Source: Labilibaculum filiforme
GTDB lineage: Bacteria > Bacteroidota > Bacteroidia > Bacteroidales > Marinifilaceae
Direction of reading: 5' to 3'
Length of the DNA: 64,000 nt
Assembly: GCF_002843315.1 (NCBI RefSeq)
Contig: NZ_MVDD01000006.1
Coordinates: 24,001 to 88,000 of the forward strand
This document shows, piece after piece, positions 54,305-64,000 of the stretch. Below the pieces are notes generated by a model. That model searched no databases. It saw only the letters and a list, made by a program, of their open reading frames with translations, and was not told where the DNA came from. Positions within the stretch are counted from its first letter, which is position 1; the number at the start of each line of letters is the position of its first letter. The position numbers and the translations under genes were made by a program.

Positions 54305-55279
54305 TTAAATCGAATTCTCGGCACTAATAATTTTACACTCCAACAATTCTTTAATTACATTTTCGGTTAGTTCGCTTTTAAAAGCAAATTCAAAACGAAT
54401 ATCCATTACGTAAGCTTTTAATCGCATTTTGTAACAAAGCTTGTTGTATTTAATATCGTTCACAAAAATAACGGCAATTGGTTTCGCCAAATATACATGG
54501 TTGGCAACCTTGGCCACCTCTATTGCAATTTCACGAACCCGATGGGTGTCGATGGTTATTGGCAAATAAATTTCGGCAACTACCTGACAGTTCGTTTCGC
54601 CCGAATTCGAATTGGAAATTGACTGATTCATTAGATCGCCATTAGGCAAAGTAACAATGGAATCGTCGGCAGTTTGAACTCGCGTAGATCGTAAAGACAT
54701 ATCGAGAACCTCCCCATAGGTACTTCCTACCTCAATTTTATCGCCAATTTTAAAGGGCCGGTCGATAAGAATTACAAACCCACCAAATATATTCTTAATA
54801 ATATCCTGCGCCGCAAAACCAACAGCAACACCAACCGAAGCGCCAAATGCAATAAGAGACGTCATGGGTGGATTAAATATTCCCCTTACAATTAGGTAAG
54901 CAATTATCATCCAGCAAATAATTTTTACTACCGGAACAATCGCTTTTCCTTTCACTCTTCTATCCGGACTTTTTTCGGACCAAATTTCAATGGTTTTGGT
55001 TAAAAAACCGACTGTAAAATATCCTATCATTAGAAAAATTAATGCCCAAAAAATCTTCGAAAAAGAAACAATATTCGAAACGTCTGGAGCATCGAATTTA
55101 TCCCCGATGGATTTAATCATATTATCGGCGGTAAGATTTGCAGAATCTCCCACTATCGTATCCATTTTCACGATATCTGTCTTTACCAAAGAGTCGGCAA
55201 TCTCATTTTGAGCGAATAAAGTTTGAGAACAAACAAAAAGGCTCACAATAACGAGTAGTATGCTTCTATATTTTTTCAT
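54305..55279 (-). CDS. MscS-family channel with signal peptide
   Basis: 324 residues. An N-terminal signal (ILLVIVSLFVCSQTLFAQ) is followed by a ~45-residue periplasmic stretch, then three membrane helices. The pore helix is LIAFGASVGVAVGFAAQDII, and the MscS beta domain follows with IDRPFKIGDKIEVGSTYGEV and DDSIVTLPNGDLMNQSISNS. A periplasmic N-terminal extension is common among MscS paralogues in this phylum. It follows the P-loop coiled-coil gene by 35 bp on the same strand, suggesting an operon. Confidence 0.9.
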   Translation of the reverse strand: MKKYRSILLVIVSLFVCSQTLFAQNEIADSLVKTDIVKMDTIVGDSANLTADNMIKSIGDKFDAPDVSNIVSFSKIFWALIFLMIGYFTVGFLTKTIEIWSEKSPDRRVKGKAIVPVVKIICWMIIAYLIVRGIFNPPMTSLIAFGASVGVAVGFAAQDIIKNIFGGFVILIDRPFKIGDKIEVGSTYGEVLDMSLRSTRVQTADDSIVTLPNGDLMNQSISNSNSGETNCQVVAEIYLPITIDTHRVREIAIEVAKVANHVYLAKPIAVIFVNDIKYNKLCYKMRLKAYVMDIRFEFAFKSELTENVIKELLECKIISAENSI

Positions 55280-55314
55280 CTTATCAGATAATTATTTTCG
55301 ATTTGTTAATGCCT

Positions 55315-58221
55315 TTAGTGTATGTAATTTAAAACCGCTAAGTGATCGGAAATTTGCCTGTAAACCAATGGATTTACCAGGTATACTCCATTTTTTTTGA
55401 TTAAAATTCCATCGTCGGTAAACACCATTAAATGGGCAAAACTCTCCTCTTTTTTCCATGCAAAAATAGCTGCATGCTCCTCCAAACGTAAGCCTCCGTG
55501 AAGCACTAAAGCGTGTAAAGTAGTAATTTGAGCCGTGCTTAGTGTGTTAAAAAAAGAATACTCCAAATGTTTGTATTGCATGTAAAAATTATTGTCCTCG
55601 ATACTTACTACCGAACGCATCCAGAAAACAAGTGCCAACGAAAGATTATTTTGAGCAAATTTGTACAAGCGATTGAAATAATCTGCCTCCAAATAGTTCT
55701 GTTTCTCGACTTCGGACATTCTTTTGTAATTCCGCTTTGGATGAAAATATTTAGGCGGTAAAAAATGAAGTTTGAATCCGCTAAACTTATGCCGTTTAAT
55801 AATAATTTCGGTTAATTGCTCCCTATTTAAACTATCCAGATTAACTACATATCCAAAATGATCGCTCATTTTTAAAGTATAATTCAGGTACTTATAGGTA
55901 TAAAGCAAACAGGTGCTTAACCAAAAAATTTGAGAATTGGTTTGCGATATCAGCCTAAAAAATTCAGTTAAATTTTTAAATCCATGCAGCTTGCGTAAAA
56001 ACAACTGATGCACATTTTCAATGACAATAATTCTTCGTCCCTTTAAGTGCTGCACCTTTTCAATTAATTCGTCCATTGAATTAAATTCCAAATCGGCAAA
56101 AACAGTCTGCAAAAATTGAATAAACTCCTCCTCGCTACTAATTTTTGTCTCCAGATCGAACCTGTAAAATGCGTATTGATGACCAAATTTTTCTTTAAAT
56201 ACGTTTACCATAGAGGTTATGCCACTACCCGCTTCTCCAACCAAACAGGTGGGTGCAAACTTTCCACTTGTCCAGTTACTATACGCTATTTCCAGTTGTT
56301 GAATTACCTGCTCTCTCTCAATACGAAATTTAGCATTTGTAATAGGCGCCACTTTAAATAAGCGCTGATACATCAATGGCAATCGTGCAATAGAAATTTC
56401 TGTTTCCGACAGGTAATTAGACAACTCGCTGCCAATGGTTTCCTTTTTTTCGGATAAGCCTAAAACTTCGCGATAAGCAGTGTATTTTTGATGAGCTTGT
56501 TTGCTTACATCCAGAACCTTTTTGTAAGAACTACTCAAAATTACTTTGAAAAACAGCAAGCCACTAATCAACCTGTTTTTTGCATTCCGGATTCTTCTTT
56601 TACGAATCATCTCGGTCTGTTTCTCGTCTAAATTCTCCGGCGATATTGCAGAACTAATTTCGGTAATAAAATTGGAGTTAATCGTGTTAATTTGAGCAAC
56701 GGCATCGCGCGAAAGTTCGATATTATGCTGCTTATTCTCTTTTGCTTTTTGCACCGCCCGCTCAATACCTGCGGTAAATTCTACCAGCTGATCTCCTCCT
56801 TGCTCATGATCCTTAGCATTAAAATATTCCAAAGCATAATCGACAATACCTGCCAGTTCGCTTGTGTTCGATAAAGATTTTTGAATGCCATTTACCAAGG
56901 CCTCTTTTTGTGTTAAAAGTGGAGTGTCGATGGCTTCTTCGATACATCCGCTTACAATATCCAACACATTGGTTTCCCGAAGCTTTGGAAGACTTGATAC
57001 ATTGTGCCAGCCTTTTTTAGATGGCAATAAATAGTTCGACGAAACATTCGCGAATGCTTCGGAACAATCTAATTTCAACTGATCGAAATGAGGAGCAAAA
57101 TCGGTTTCTAATAATTTTTCGATGTAATTAGGTACCCTCTCGGCAAGTAGTTGCTTTGCCAGTAGATTATCCTCAACATCTTGTAAATCTTTTTCCTCCT
57201 GAATTCTGGCCAAAGCCTCCTCTAAAATACTCACAAAATAAGAATCGGAACTAAGCAACACCTCCTGCAAAGAGCTTTCGAGCTTTGCTTCGCGCTGATT
57301 AAAAATAGCTGTAACGGATAAATTGGAGAAACGAACCTCGTAAACCAAACGCCAATGCTCAAATACTGCAAAGGCACGACTATTAAAGGTGTGAAACAAT
57401 TTCTCGTGACGCTTGATGATTCGTAAGGCTTTGCGATTTAATTTGCTTGCTTGAATTTTACCAACCGAAAATTCGATTGTACCTGTTTTTGCGTGCAATT
57501 CGGTATAATGAGCATCTAAAACCTCCTTCAACTCCTTAAAATTGATGTCAAGCTCTATCTTTTTTGCACCAATTTGCTGGCTTAATTCGATTAATGCTTG
57601 CTGAAAATCATTTTCGACCCATTTGTCAGCACCCAACAAGTTGGTTTCCATTTGCTTGTCGATTGCTTTAAGACGCTTAAAAATTTCCTGACGGAAGGAA
57701 AGAACATCTTCTACAATAGGAGTAACATCCTCTAAAAAGCGAACAAAATAAACAAGTTCGGCCAATTGCTGACTTGGTATTTTGTGTTTCCAATAGTTTT
57801 TAGGGATTGGTTCTTTTTTAAATAAGGTGCGAAATTTATTTCTTACACTTAACAACCCCCAATTGGTTTTAAGAAAGAATCGTTTCCCAAACTTCCTTGT
57901 TTTCAAAACAAGGCCATCGGCTGGTAAAGAATAAAACCGATCCTTATCCTGAAACTCTACCACAAGCGCTTCAAAACCAGCAATAGACTCTTTTATTTCT
58001 GCATACTGATCGAAAAACTCCGAAACATCGAAATTATTTATGGCTTGAAAATAGGCTTGAACGCATTTCTTAAATTCCTCGCTATGTTTTTTATAGGCGG
58101 AATAATCATCGGAAACACCCTTATTTTCCTCAATAGAATGGAGTGTTGCCTGTAAAGTAGAAATCATGCTCTCTATTGGTTGAAGAGAACTGATTAGTTT
58201 TGTAGAATAGTTGGTATACAT
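55315..58221 (-). CDS. Large coiled-coil P-loop ATPase, function unknown
   Basis: 968 residues, no signal peptide. Residues ~1-600 are helical and strongly charged, probably coiled coil (for example KQTEMIRKRRIRNAKNRLIS). Residues ~640-870 form a P-loop domain: Walker A GEAGSGITSM (~662), Walker B RRIIVIENVHQLF (~725), a sensor-like IFWLSTCLL, then a helical lid-like part. No transmembrane segment of clear strength is seen. The layout resembles AAA/STAND-like ATPases with a long N-terminal scaffold, but I cannot name a family. The mscS gene 35 bp downstream suggests a membrane-stress or channel-associated role, by inference. Confidence 0.7.
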   Translation of the reverse strand: MYTNYSTKLISSLQPIESMISTLQATLHSIEENKGVSDDYSAYKKHSEEFKKCVQAYFQAINNFDVSEFFDQYAEIKESIAGFEALVVEFQDKDRFYSLPADGLVLKTRKFGKRFFLKTNWGLLSVRNKFRTLFKKEPIPKNYWKHKIPSQQLAELVYFVRFLEDVTPIVEDVLSFRQEIFKRLKAIDKQMETNLLGADKWVENDFQQALIELSQQIGAKKIELDINFKELKEVLDAHYTELHAKTGTIEFSVGKIQASKLNRKALRIIKRHEKLFHTFNSRAFAVFEHWRLVYEVRFSNLSVTAIFNQREAKLESSLQEVLLSSDSYFVSILEEALARIQEEKDLQDVEDNLLAKQLLAERVPNYIEKLLETDFAPHFDQLKLDCSEAFANVSSNYLLPSKKGWHNVSSLPKLRETNVLDIVSGCIEEAIDTPLLTQKEALVNGIQKSLSNTSELAGIVDYALEYFNAKDHEQGGDQLVEFTAGIERAVQKAKENKQHNIELSRDAVAQINTINSNFITEISSAISPENLDEKQTEMIRKRRIRNAKNRLISGLLFFKVILSSSYKKVLDVSKQAHQKYTAYREVLGLSEKKETIGSELSNYLSETEISIARLPLMYQRLFKVAPITNAKFRIEREQVIQQLEIAYSNWTSGKFAPTCLVGEAGSGITSMVNVFKEKFGHQYAFYRFDLETKISSEEEFIQFLQTVFADLEFNSMDELIEKVQHLKGRRIIVIENVHQLFLRKLHGFKNLTEFFRLISQTNSQIFWLSTCLLYTYKYLNYTLKMSDHFGYVVNLDSLNREQLTEIIIKRHKFSGFKLHFLPPKYFHPKRNYKRMSEVEKQNYLEADYFNRLYKFAQNNLSLALVFWMRSVVSIEDNNFYMQYKHLEYSFFNTLSTAQITTLHALVLHGGLRLEEHAAIFAWKKEESFAHLMVFTDDGILIKKNGVYLVNPLVYRQISDHLAVLNYIH

Positions 58222-58346
58222 AGCTAAATGGTCTTGAGTAACTTTTAATGAAAATACAAAAAAATACCTGATATACCAACATCATGAGAAGTAAGAAAAC
58301 GAAAGGGATTTAGGGGAAATTCATGCAAAAATAAAAGGCAAAAATA

Positions 58347-58367
58347 AGGGTGACATTATTGCCACCC
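58347..58367 (-). terminator. Terminator of the secreted nuclease gene
   Basis: On the minus strand AGGGTGGCAATAATGTCACCCT forms a stem-loop (AGGGTG/CACCCT) followed by TTATTTTTG, 14 bp after the stop codon. Confidence 0.75.
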
Positions 58368-58380
58368 TCTATCCTTTTTT

Positions 58381-61300
58381 TTATTGAATAACCAAGATTC
58401 GTTTTGTTATCACAAACTGGTCTGTTTGAATGGATATAAAATAAGTTCCAGAAACTAAATCCTGAACATTTATCCTATGCTTTTGTTGTGGCTGAACGGT
58501 TTTAACAACTTGACCACGACTATTCAAAATTAAAATTTTAATCACTTCAACCTCCGGCAAATTTATCGCAATGTAATCTCTGGTTGGATTCGGATATATC
58601 CTAACATCTTTCTCAAAAACCTCTTGTAATCCCGTTGTTTGACTCACCGTAAAAGTCTGTATAGCTTCTGCAGATTCAATATTATCAGTTCCGCCCTGAT
58701 AAGCTCTCAAGCTAAATTCACCTGGTGAACTTGGTGTTAATACAGATCCAATTATTTCCCCATCCCCTTCTAACATTTCAAAAATAATGCTTAATCCTTC
58801 CGAAGAAGTAGCGATTAACTGAAGAGGTTCTCCAACAAGCACAACTCCTTCTATTGGATCGAAAGCGATAGTCTGAGAAGCTTTGTTTACGGTAAAGGTT
58901 CTACTTACCGACTCTGCTGCTTCATAGTTCTCGTTTCCTGCTTGCACTGCCTTTACAATAATCTCACCTGCACCACTAATACTCACTTCTTTTCCGGATA
59001 AAGTTGCTGGTCCCGAAACCAATTCGAAACTAACTTCTAATTCTGATGATGCACTTGCTACTAATTCGAAAGCTGCATCGCCGTAGATTTTATCTGTTAA
59101 ATCAGCGAAAGCGATAGTCTGAGAAGCTTTATTTACAGAAAAGGTTCTACTTACCGACTCTGCTGCTTCATAGTTCTCGTTTCCTGCTTGCACTGCCTTT
59201 ACAATAATCTCACCTGCACCAGTAATGCTCACTTCTTTTCCGGATAAAGTTGCTGGTCCCGAAATTAATTCAAAGCTAACTTCTAATTCTGATGATGCAC
59301 TTGCTACTAATTCGAAAGCTGTATCGCCGTAGGTTTTATCTGTTAAATCAGCGAAAGCGATAGTCTGAGAAGCTTTATTTACGGTAAAGGTTCTACTTAC
59401 CGACTCTGCTGCTTCATAGTTCTCGTTTCCAGCTTGCACTGCCTTAACAATAATCTCACCTGCATCAGTAATGCTCACTTCTTTTCCGGATAAAGTTGCT
59501 GGTCCCGAAACCAATTCGAAACTAACTTCTAATTCTGATGATGCACTTGCTACTAATTCGAAAGCTGTATCGCCGTAGGTTTTATCTGTTAAATCAGCGA
59601 AAGCGATAGTCTGAGAAGCTTTATTTACGGTAAAGGTTCTACTTACCAACTCTGCTGCTTCATAGTTCTCGTTTCCTGCTTGCACTGCCTTTACAATAAT
59701 CTCACCTGCACCAGTAATGCTCACTTCTTTTCCGGATAAAGTTGCTGGTCCCGAAACCAATTCGAAACTAACTTCTAATTCTGATGATGCACTTGCTACT
59801 AATTCGAAAGCTGTATCGCCGTAGGTTTTATTGGAAATATCGGCAAAAGAAATTTCTTGTGATTTTTTAACCGGAACATCAGATCGTAATTTTAAACGCA
59901 ACAGTATAGGGTAATGATCGGATATGTTTACATTATCTTCCTGTGTATTATTGGTTAACACCTGATATTCATCGTACAATTCATTGGAGATAGTGATGTG
60001 ATCGATGTTAGTGCTCGAAGTCAGTACGTGATCAAAATTATCTTTTGTTTCGAACCACGATTCATAAGGAGAAGAAGCTCCACTCGTCATACTTCCTTCT
60101 AAATAATCGTTATAATCTCCTAGAATCACCAAATTATCGGTTGAATAATTTGTATTTAGCTCATTCATCAGGAATTTAGCATCGGCTAATTTTCTGGAAT
60201 GACTATCCTGGCAACATTTGGCATGAATATTCACCAACTTGACATTCTCTTTTTTGCCATCGATAAACACCTCTGCTTCGAACAAATATGGCAATCGTCC
60301 CGAAGACCAAAAACTAGATGCATCACCTGTATATCCATCAATGGTAGAAGTGGAAGAATCGGGATATAAATCTGAAAACATCGAAAAATCGCCTAAATTA
60401 CTTACGGTTGTTTTATTATAGATGTAACAAACGCGCTGAGCCGGATAATCTGTACTTGGAGCCTCATCGTCGTGCGAATATCTTGGTGCCATGCTTGCTG
60501 CATACAATTCATCTCCTGCCAAAACATTTAATTTATCAACCAAAGGTTGCAGAAAATCACCATTTAAGTCATCAGAAACTAATTCCTGAATGGCATAAAT
60601 ATCAGCATCCAGTTCAATAATTTTTTCGGATACGGCTGTTAATTGCTGATCGAAAGAAGTAGCATGTTTCGACATATTTGGAGATCCAAACCACTCCACA
60701 TTCCATGAAACAATATCCAATGTTTTATCTCTACCCAAAGTAGTTGCATCGGCAATTTCGGTTGATGCCAAAGAACTAAGTGCCACTACAACTGCTTCGG
60801 CGGCTTTTGCCTTATGGGTAATAGTTCCTGCCGAGCCATTAAGAACCGCTGTTTTAGGAGCAAAACGGAGCATAATAGCCTGTGGAGAAACTTCTGTTTT
60901 TGCAATGCTTAATTTTGATTGCCAGACACTTCCATCTAAAGAGATTTCGAAATTATCACTTGCCTGAACACAGATATCCCCTTCTATTTTATCGAAGCTT
61001 AATTCGTAAATTTTAGGGTCGCTAACAGCTCCAACTTCGGTAAAGGGAAATTCTAAATCGGCAATAAGATTAGTGACCAAAGTTCCGGTTAATGGAATTT
61101 TATTTCCTTCTACCACCACATCATCAACCTGATAGGTTGTGGTTATGGAGTTGCCATTACCGGAATATTTAAACGCAATGTAAGCCGTTCCCTCGTAAGC
61201 AGATAAATCGTTATCGCCCGATTCTACAAAATCAGTTGCATACGCAGCATTATCTCGCTCGTCGATTGTTGCGGGCAATTTCTGCCAAGTTGCGTTTGTA

Positions 61301-64000
61301 ACATCGCCACCTTCGTAATCGGTAGAAATTAAAATTTCTAAGGCAAGTCCTTGAAAATAACCATTCTTGGTTTTAAATTTTAGCTTCTCATTATCGTAAG
61401 CATCCAAATCTAAAGCCGGTGTAATTAACCACGAAACCACTTCACCTGTAGCTTTATAGGCCGACATTTGCATGTATTTATTACTCGAAAATTCTGTTAC
61501 CTCCCAATTTCGAGCACCTATTTCCGATTTCAAGATCCAATTACTATGGGTATCGGTTTCAAAATCTTCCTGTAAAAAGGCAAGAGGAACCAATGCAGGA
61601 TCGCCCTCGGTAGCGGTCACAGCTATCGATTTGGAATTTTCACCGCTTACTATTTGCAGATTTCCCGACACCTTTGCTGCAAGAGTAGATTCTGGAACAA
61701 ATTTTACAGATATTGTGGTCTCGGCAACAATTCCGTCAGTAGCTATCAAAGCTAAAGAAGAAGAATAGTTTATGCCATCGTCTGATATTTGAAAATGCTG
61801 TGGTGATGTTATGCTTATATTTTCACTTACTGAATTTGCTGACACTGTAAATGTCTGCACCGCTGATTCCTCACCAAATTTAATTAAACCAAAGTCTACC
61901 AAAGAAGCATGTACTGTGATTTTCTGAGGCTCGGTTCCAATTCCTCCATCCCAAACTTGCGCAGTGGCTTCTCCAAAAATGTATTGAACCAATTCCGGAT
62001 GATCAACAAATGGATTTCTATTGTGCTGATATCCGTAAATTACATTGTTTCTTCTTACTTCGTAAGGATCAACAGGATCTTCCTCGTGCCATTTTAACAA
62101 ATCGGACAACTTACCGTGACGAGCGGCGCTCTCCGTTTCCTTACACTGATCGTCAACCGTCATTTCCCAGCGTGTTGCCATGTAAAAAATCATTCGGGCA
62201 ACATCCCCTCTTGCCGATTTAGGAGGCGTATATCCTGGAGCATCGTTCCCAAAATCACGACTGCCACGTGCACTATTTTCCTGAGCATCGGTGGCTCTTA
62301 AGTGGTGACCATCAGTTCCTGGTCCGTTTGCGGTACCAAAATCGCCATGCGACTTTGCCCAAGTATGTTCTCGATTCCAACCAGTACTGCCCGAAACATG
62401 AGCTGATTTCGCAATTCCTTGTTCTACATACATTTGCCACACCTGTGATGTATCTTTCGGATTTTGATCGCCATCGGCACACATGTCCCAAACCGTACTG
62501 TACGACTGTGCTTCGGCTCCAGCTTCAATAATTGTGTGAATTTGATTCCGTAAAGTACTTCCGGTAGATCCAACAGCAGTACTGTAATAATCGGCCGGAA
62601 TTTTCACACTTCCCATATGATGACTCGGACTTACTGTTTGCACATATTCTTTTGGAGTTAAATTGACTACAATACTTCCATCACCAATAGTTTCCGGTTC
62701 CAGATAGATGTAATTGGCCAATATATTTCCTGTACTTCCATCATTATCAGCAATACTAAGAGTTGCACTTACGCTTGTTCCCAACTGAATTCCTGCAGAA
62801 GGATTCGTAATGGAAACCATCATGCTCTCTGTTCCCTCAACATCAGCATCATCAAGAATAGTAAGGCTTGCACTTGCAGTACTTTCGCCAGCAACGAATG
62901 TAAATTGATTTGCTGACAAGCTATAATCATCGGCAGTAATTCCTGTTCCGGCAATAGTTACATCAATAGTTTGGGTTTCGCTTACAGCCTTACTTGTTGT
63001 TGCGGTTAAAGTAATTACTGTTTGATCGGCTTCGCTTGCCGATGTGGCAGACAATGCCAACTGAACAGTTGGCAAAGTAGATGCGCCAGACAAATCGATA
63101 ATAACCGTATTTCCTTCGAAAGAAGCGTGAGAACTGTAATTATCTCGATAACCATTGAATTTAATTTGTTTGCCCAAATTTTCAGGATGATCTTTTAAAT
63201 TCCATAAATCGCGATTTTCTCCTGCTTCTAATTTCAGATTCAGACAATTATCAAAATTAGTGTCATCCTGCGAATCAGCAATAGAAATATAGTATGCATT
63301 TGTAAATGGTGTTTCGAAATCGGTTCCTACCGAAACAATATAACCATAGGCATAATACTCGGTAGAAGTTTCGGCCAAAGCCAAAGCTTCGGTTATGGTG
63401 AAAGGACTGGTTTCCGATCCATCATTACTTGCATTGTCATTATCAGCAATACTAAGAGTCGCACTTACCGTTGTTCCTAACTGAATTCCTGCAGAAGGAT
63501 TCGAAATGGAAACTATCATATTTTCAACTCCTTCAATATCAGCATCATCGACAATTGTAAGACTTGCACTTGAAGTACTTTCGCCAGCTAAAAATGTGAA
63601 TTGAGTAGCTGAAATTGTGTAATCTTCAGCTGTAATTCCTGCTCCCGAAATAGTTACATCAAGAGTTTGGGTTTCGCTTACAGCCTTATTTGTTGTTGCG
63701 GTTAAAGTAATTACTGTTTGATCGGCTTCGCTAGCAGCTGTGGCTGATAAAGCCAATACTACTTTTATTGCCGAACTACTGCTTGTGTTTGATTTTCCAG
63801 GCGTTGGAATTCCTGCAATAAAAGCAGTAGTATTTCTCGCTCCGCCTTCTCCGTCGCTTGATCGATATATGGAATGATTCTCCTTATCGCCCGAAGCATT
63901 CTCATTAATTTGTTCGCCCATTGTTAAGCCCACCAACAATCCTGCATCATCAGCATCATCGGTATCATACGCTACAAAATCGACTAAACTCTCGGTTGTT
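58381..64000 (-). CDS. Giant T9SS-secreted protein with EndoI and EEP nuclease domains (N-terminus beyond window)
   Basis: At least 1872 residues; the frame stays open through the right edge, so the N-terminus is missing. Reading from the right: the end of a lamin-tail-like domain (to ~63780), a Calx-beta-like repeat (~63450-63770), a DUF6359-like domain (~63110-63420), a second Calx-beta (~62740-63080), endonuclease I (~62040-62650; motifs WNREHTWAKSHG and GTDGHHLRATDAQENSARGS), Ig-like domains with a choice-of-anchor J-like domain (~60760-61900), an endonuclease/exonuclease/phosphatase domain (~59890-60730; WNVEWFG, AIQELVSDD, GDYNDYL, SDHYPILL), four 82-residue repeats, and a T9SS type A sorting domain (IYPNPTRDYI ... 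GTYFISI). Expected to be secreted and to degrade extracellular DNA or other phosphodiesters. Confidence 0.88.
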   Translation of the reverse strand, partial: TTESLVDFVAYDTDDADDAGLLVGLTMGEQINENASGDKENHSIYRSSDGEGGARNTTAFIAGIPTPGKSNTSSSSAIKVVLALSATAASEADQTVITLTATTNKAVSETQTLDVTISGAGITAEDYTISATQFTFLAGESTSSASLTIVDDADIEGVENMIVSISNPSAGIQLGTTVSATLSIADNDNASNDGSETSPFTITEALALAETSTEYYAYGYIVSVGTDFETPFTNAYYISIADSQDDTNFDNCLNLKLEAGENRDLWNLKDHPENLGKQIKFNGYRDNYSSHASFEGNTVIIDLSGASTLPTVQLALSATSASEADQTVITLTATTSKAVSETQTIDVTIAGTGITADDYSLSANQFTFVAGESTASASLTILDDADVEGTESMMVSITNPSAGIQLGTSVSATLSIADNDGSTGNILANYIYLEPETIGDGSIVVNLTPKEYVQTVSPSHHMGSVKIPADYYSTAVGSTGSTLRNQIHTIIEAGAEAQSYSTVWDMCADGDQNPKDTSQVWQMYVEQGIAKSAHVSGSTGWNREHTWAKSHGDFGTANGPGTDGHHLRATDAQENSARGSRDFGNDAPGYTPPKSARGDVARMIFYMATRWEMTVDDQCKETESAARHGKLSDLLKWHEEDPVDPYEVRRNNVIYGYQHNRNPFVDHPELVQYIFGEATAQVWDGGIGTEPQKITVHASLVDFGLIKFGEESAVQTFTVSANSVSENISITSPQHFQISDDGINYSSSLALIATDGIVAETTISVKFVPESTLAAKVSGNLQIVSGENSKSIAVTATEGDPALVPLAFLQEDFETDTHSNWILKSEIGARNWEVTEFSSNKYMQMSAYKATGEVVSWLITPALDLDAYDNEKLKFKTKNGYFQGLALEILISTDYEGGDVTNATWQKLPATIDERDNAAYATDFVESGDNDLSAYEGTAYIAFKYSGNGNSITTTYQVDDVVVEGNKIPLTGTLVTNLIADLEFPFTEVGAVSDPKIYELSFDKIEGDICVQASDNFEISLDGSVWQSKLSIAKTEVSPQAIMLRFAPKTAVLNGSAGTITHKAKAAEAVVVALSSLASTEIADATTLGRDKTLDIVSWNVEWFGSPNMSKHATSFDQQLTAVSEKIIELDADIYAIQELVSDDLNGDFLQPLVDKLNVLAGDELYAASMAPRYSHDDEAPSTDYPAQRVCYIYNKTTVSNLGDFSMFSDLYPDSSTSTIDGYTGDASSFWSSGRLPYLFEAEVFIDGKKENVKLVNIHAKCCQDSHSRKLADAKFLMNELNTNYSTDNLVILGDYNDYLEGSMTSGASSPYESWFETKDNFDHVLTSSTNIDHITISNELYDEYQVLTNNTQEDNVNISDHYPILLRLKLRSDVPVKKSQEISFADISNKTYGDTAFELVASASSELEVSFELVSGPATLSGKEVSITGAGEIIVKAVQAGNENYEAAELVSRTFTVNKASQTIAFADLTDKTYGDTAFELVASASSELEVSFELVSGPATLSGKEVSITDAGEIIVKAVQAGNENYEAAESVSRTFTVNKASQTIAFADLTDKTYGDTAFELVASASSELEVSFELISGPATLSGKEVSITGAGEIIVKAVQAGNENYEAAESVSRTFSVNKASQTIAFADLTDKIYGDAAFELVASASSELEVSFELVSGPATLSGKEVSISGAGEIIVKAVQAGNENYEAAESVSRTFTVNKASQTIAFDPIEGVVLVGEPLQLIATSSEGLSIIFEMLEGDGEIIGSVLTPSSPGEFSLRAYQGGTDNIESAEAIQTFTVSQTTGLQEVFEKDVRIYPNPTRDYIAINLPEVEVIKILILNSRGQVVKTVQPQQKHRINVQDLVSGTYFISIQTDQFVITKRILVIQ
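58865..59848 (-). repeat. Four near-identical 246-bp coding repeats
   Basis: Units start at 58865, 59111, 59357 and 59603, exactly 246 bp apart, each encoding 82 residues of an Ig-like (MBG-type) domain (IAFADLTDKTYGD ... LVSGPATLSGKEVSI). Units differ at a handful of bases, indicating recent duplication or gene conversion. They form a stalk between the EEP domain and the sorting domain. Confidence 0.92.

Overview
The window looks like a chromosomal piece of a Bacteroidota genome, probably a marine Marinilabiliales-type bacterium. The evidence is AT-rich DNA, weak Shine-Dalgarno sequences, TAnnTTTG-type promoter elements, a T9SS sorting domain, a DUF5686 outer-membrane protein, a LytTR regulator and IS families typical of the phylum. 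The species assignment is inference.

Layout. (1) 1-7.7 kb, plus strand: the end of a PAAR-like spike protein, a large M23-headed effector and its lipoprotein partner. These are followed by two displaced, ATG-less C-terminal toxin modules, each with its own exported partner protein, and by a truncated fourth module wedged between IS66 and IS3 remnants. All modules share one near-identical linker but carry different predicted wall-active domains (TIGR02594-like, DUF5675-like, C39-like). This looks like a toxin-tip swapping array. (2) 7.7-11.2 kb, minus: a probable sulfur/redox operon (ArsR regulator, Tat-exported split-Soret-type cytochrome c, rhodanese, TSUP transporter, outer-membrane barrel). 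(3) 11.2-32.7 kb: mostly core genes, namely htpG, an ABC exporter pair, DUF5686, an M28 peptidase, dipeptidyl peptidase III, a class III aminotransferase, a LytTR regulator, a SpoU methylase, HU, and thrA-thrB-thrC. Upstream of thrA is a 20-codon leader peptide very rich in Thr/Ile codons, which indicates attenuation. (4) 33.4-41.2 kb: a HAD phosphatase, a cation diffusion facilitator, then a molybdenum-cofactor operon (mobB, moeA, moaA, moaC, MOSC-MogA fusion). A probable Moco-type riboswitch ending in a strong terminator hairpin precedes this operon. A tRNA-Ser(UGA) and an M23/LysM protein follow. (5) 41.2-50.8 kb: an accessory region with an ISL3 remnant, a DUF559 protein, 160-bp and hairpin repeats, a second polymorphic-toxin-like locus on the minus strand, a complete IS1182-type element, an ATP-cone/nuclease protein and a perfect 96-bp tandem duplication. 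(6) 50.9-64 kb: CorA, two MscS channels, a five-unit 212-226 bp tandem repeat array, a 968-residue P-loop coiled-coil protein, and the C-terminal part of a giant T9SS-secreted protein that carries two different nuclease domains.

No CRISPR array, rRNA or complete prophage was seen. The most interesting items are the toxin-tip array, the thr leader peptide, the Moco-type riboswitch and the dual-nuclease secreted protein. Function calls rest on motif reading only; no database search was possible.
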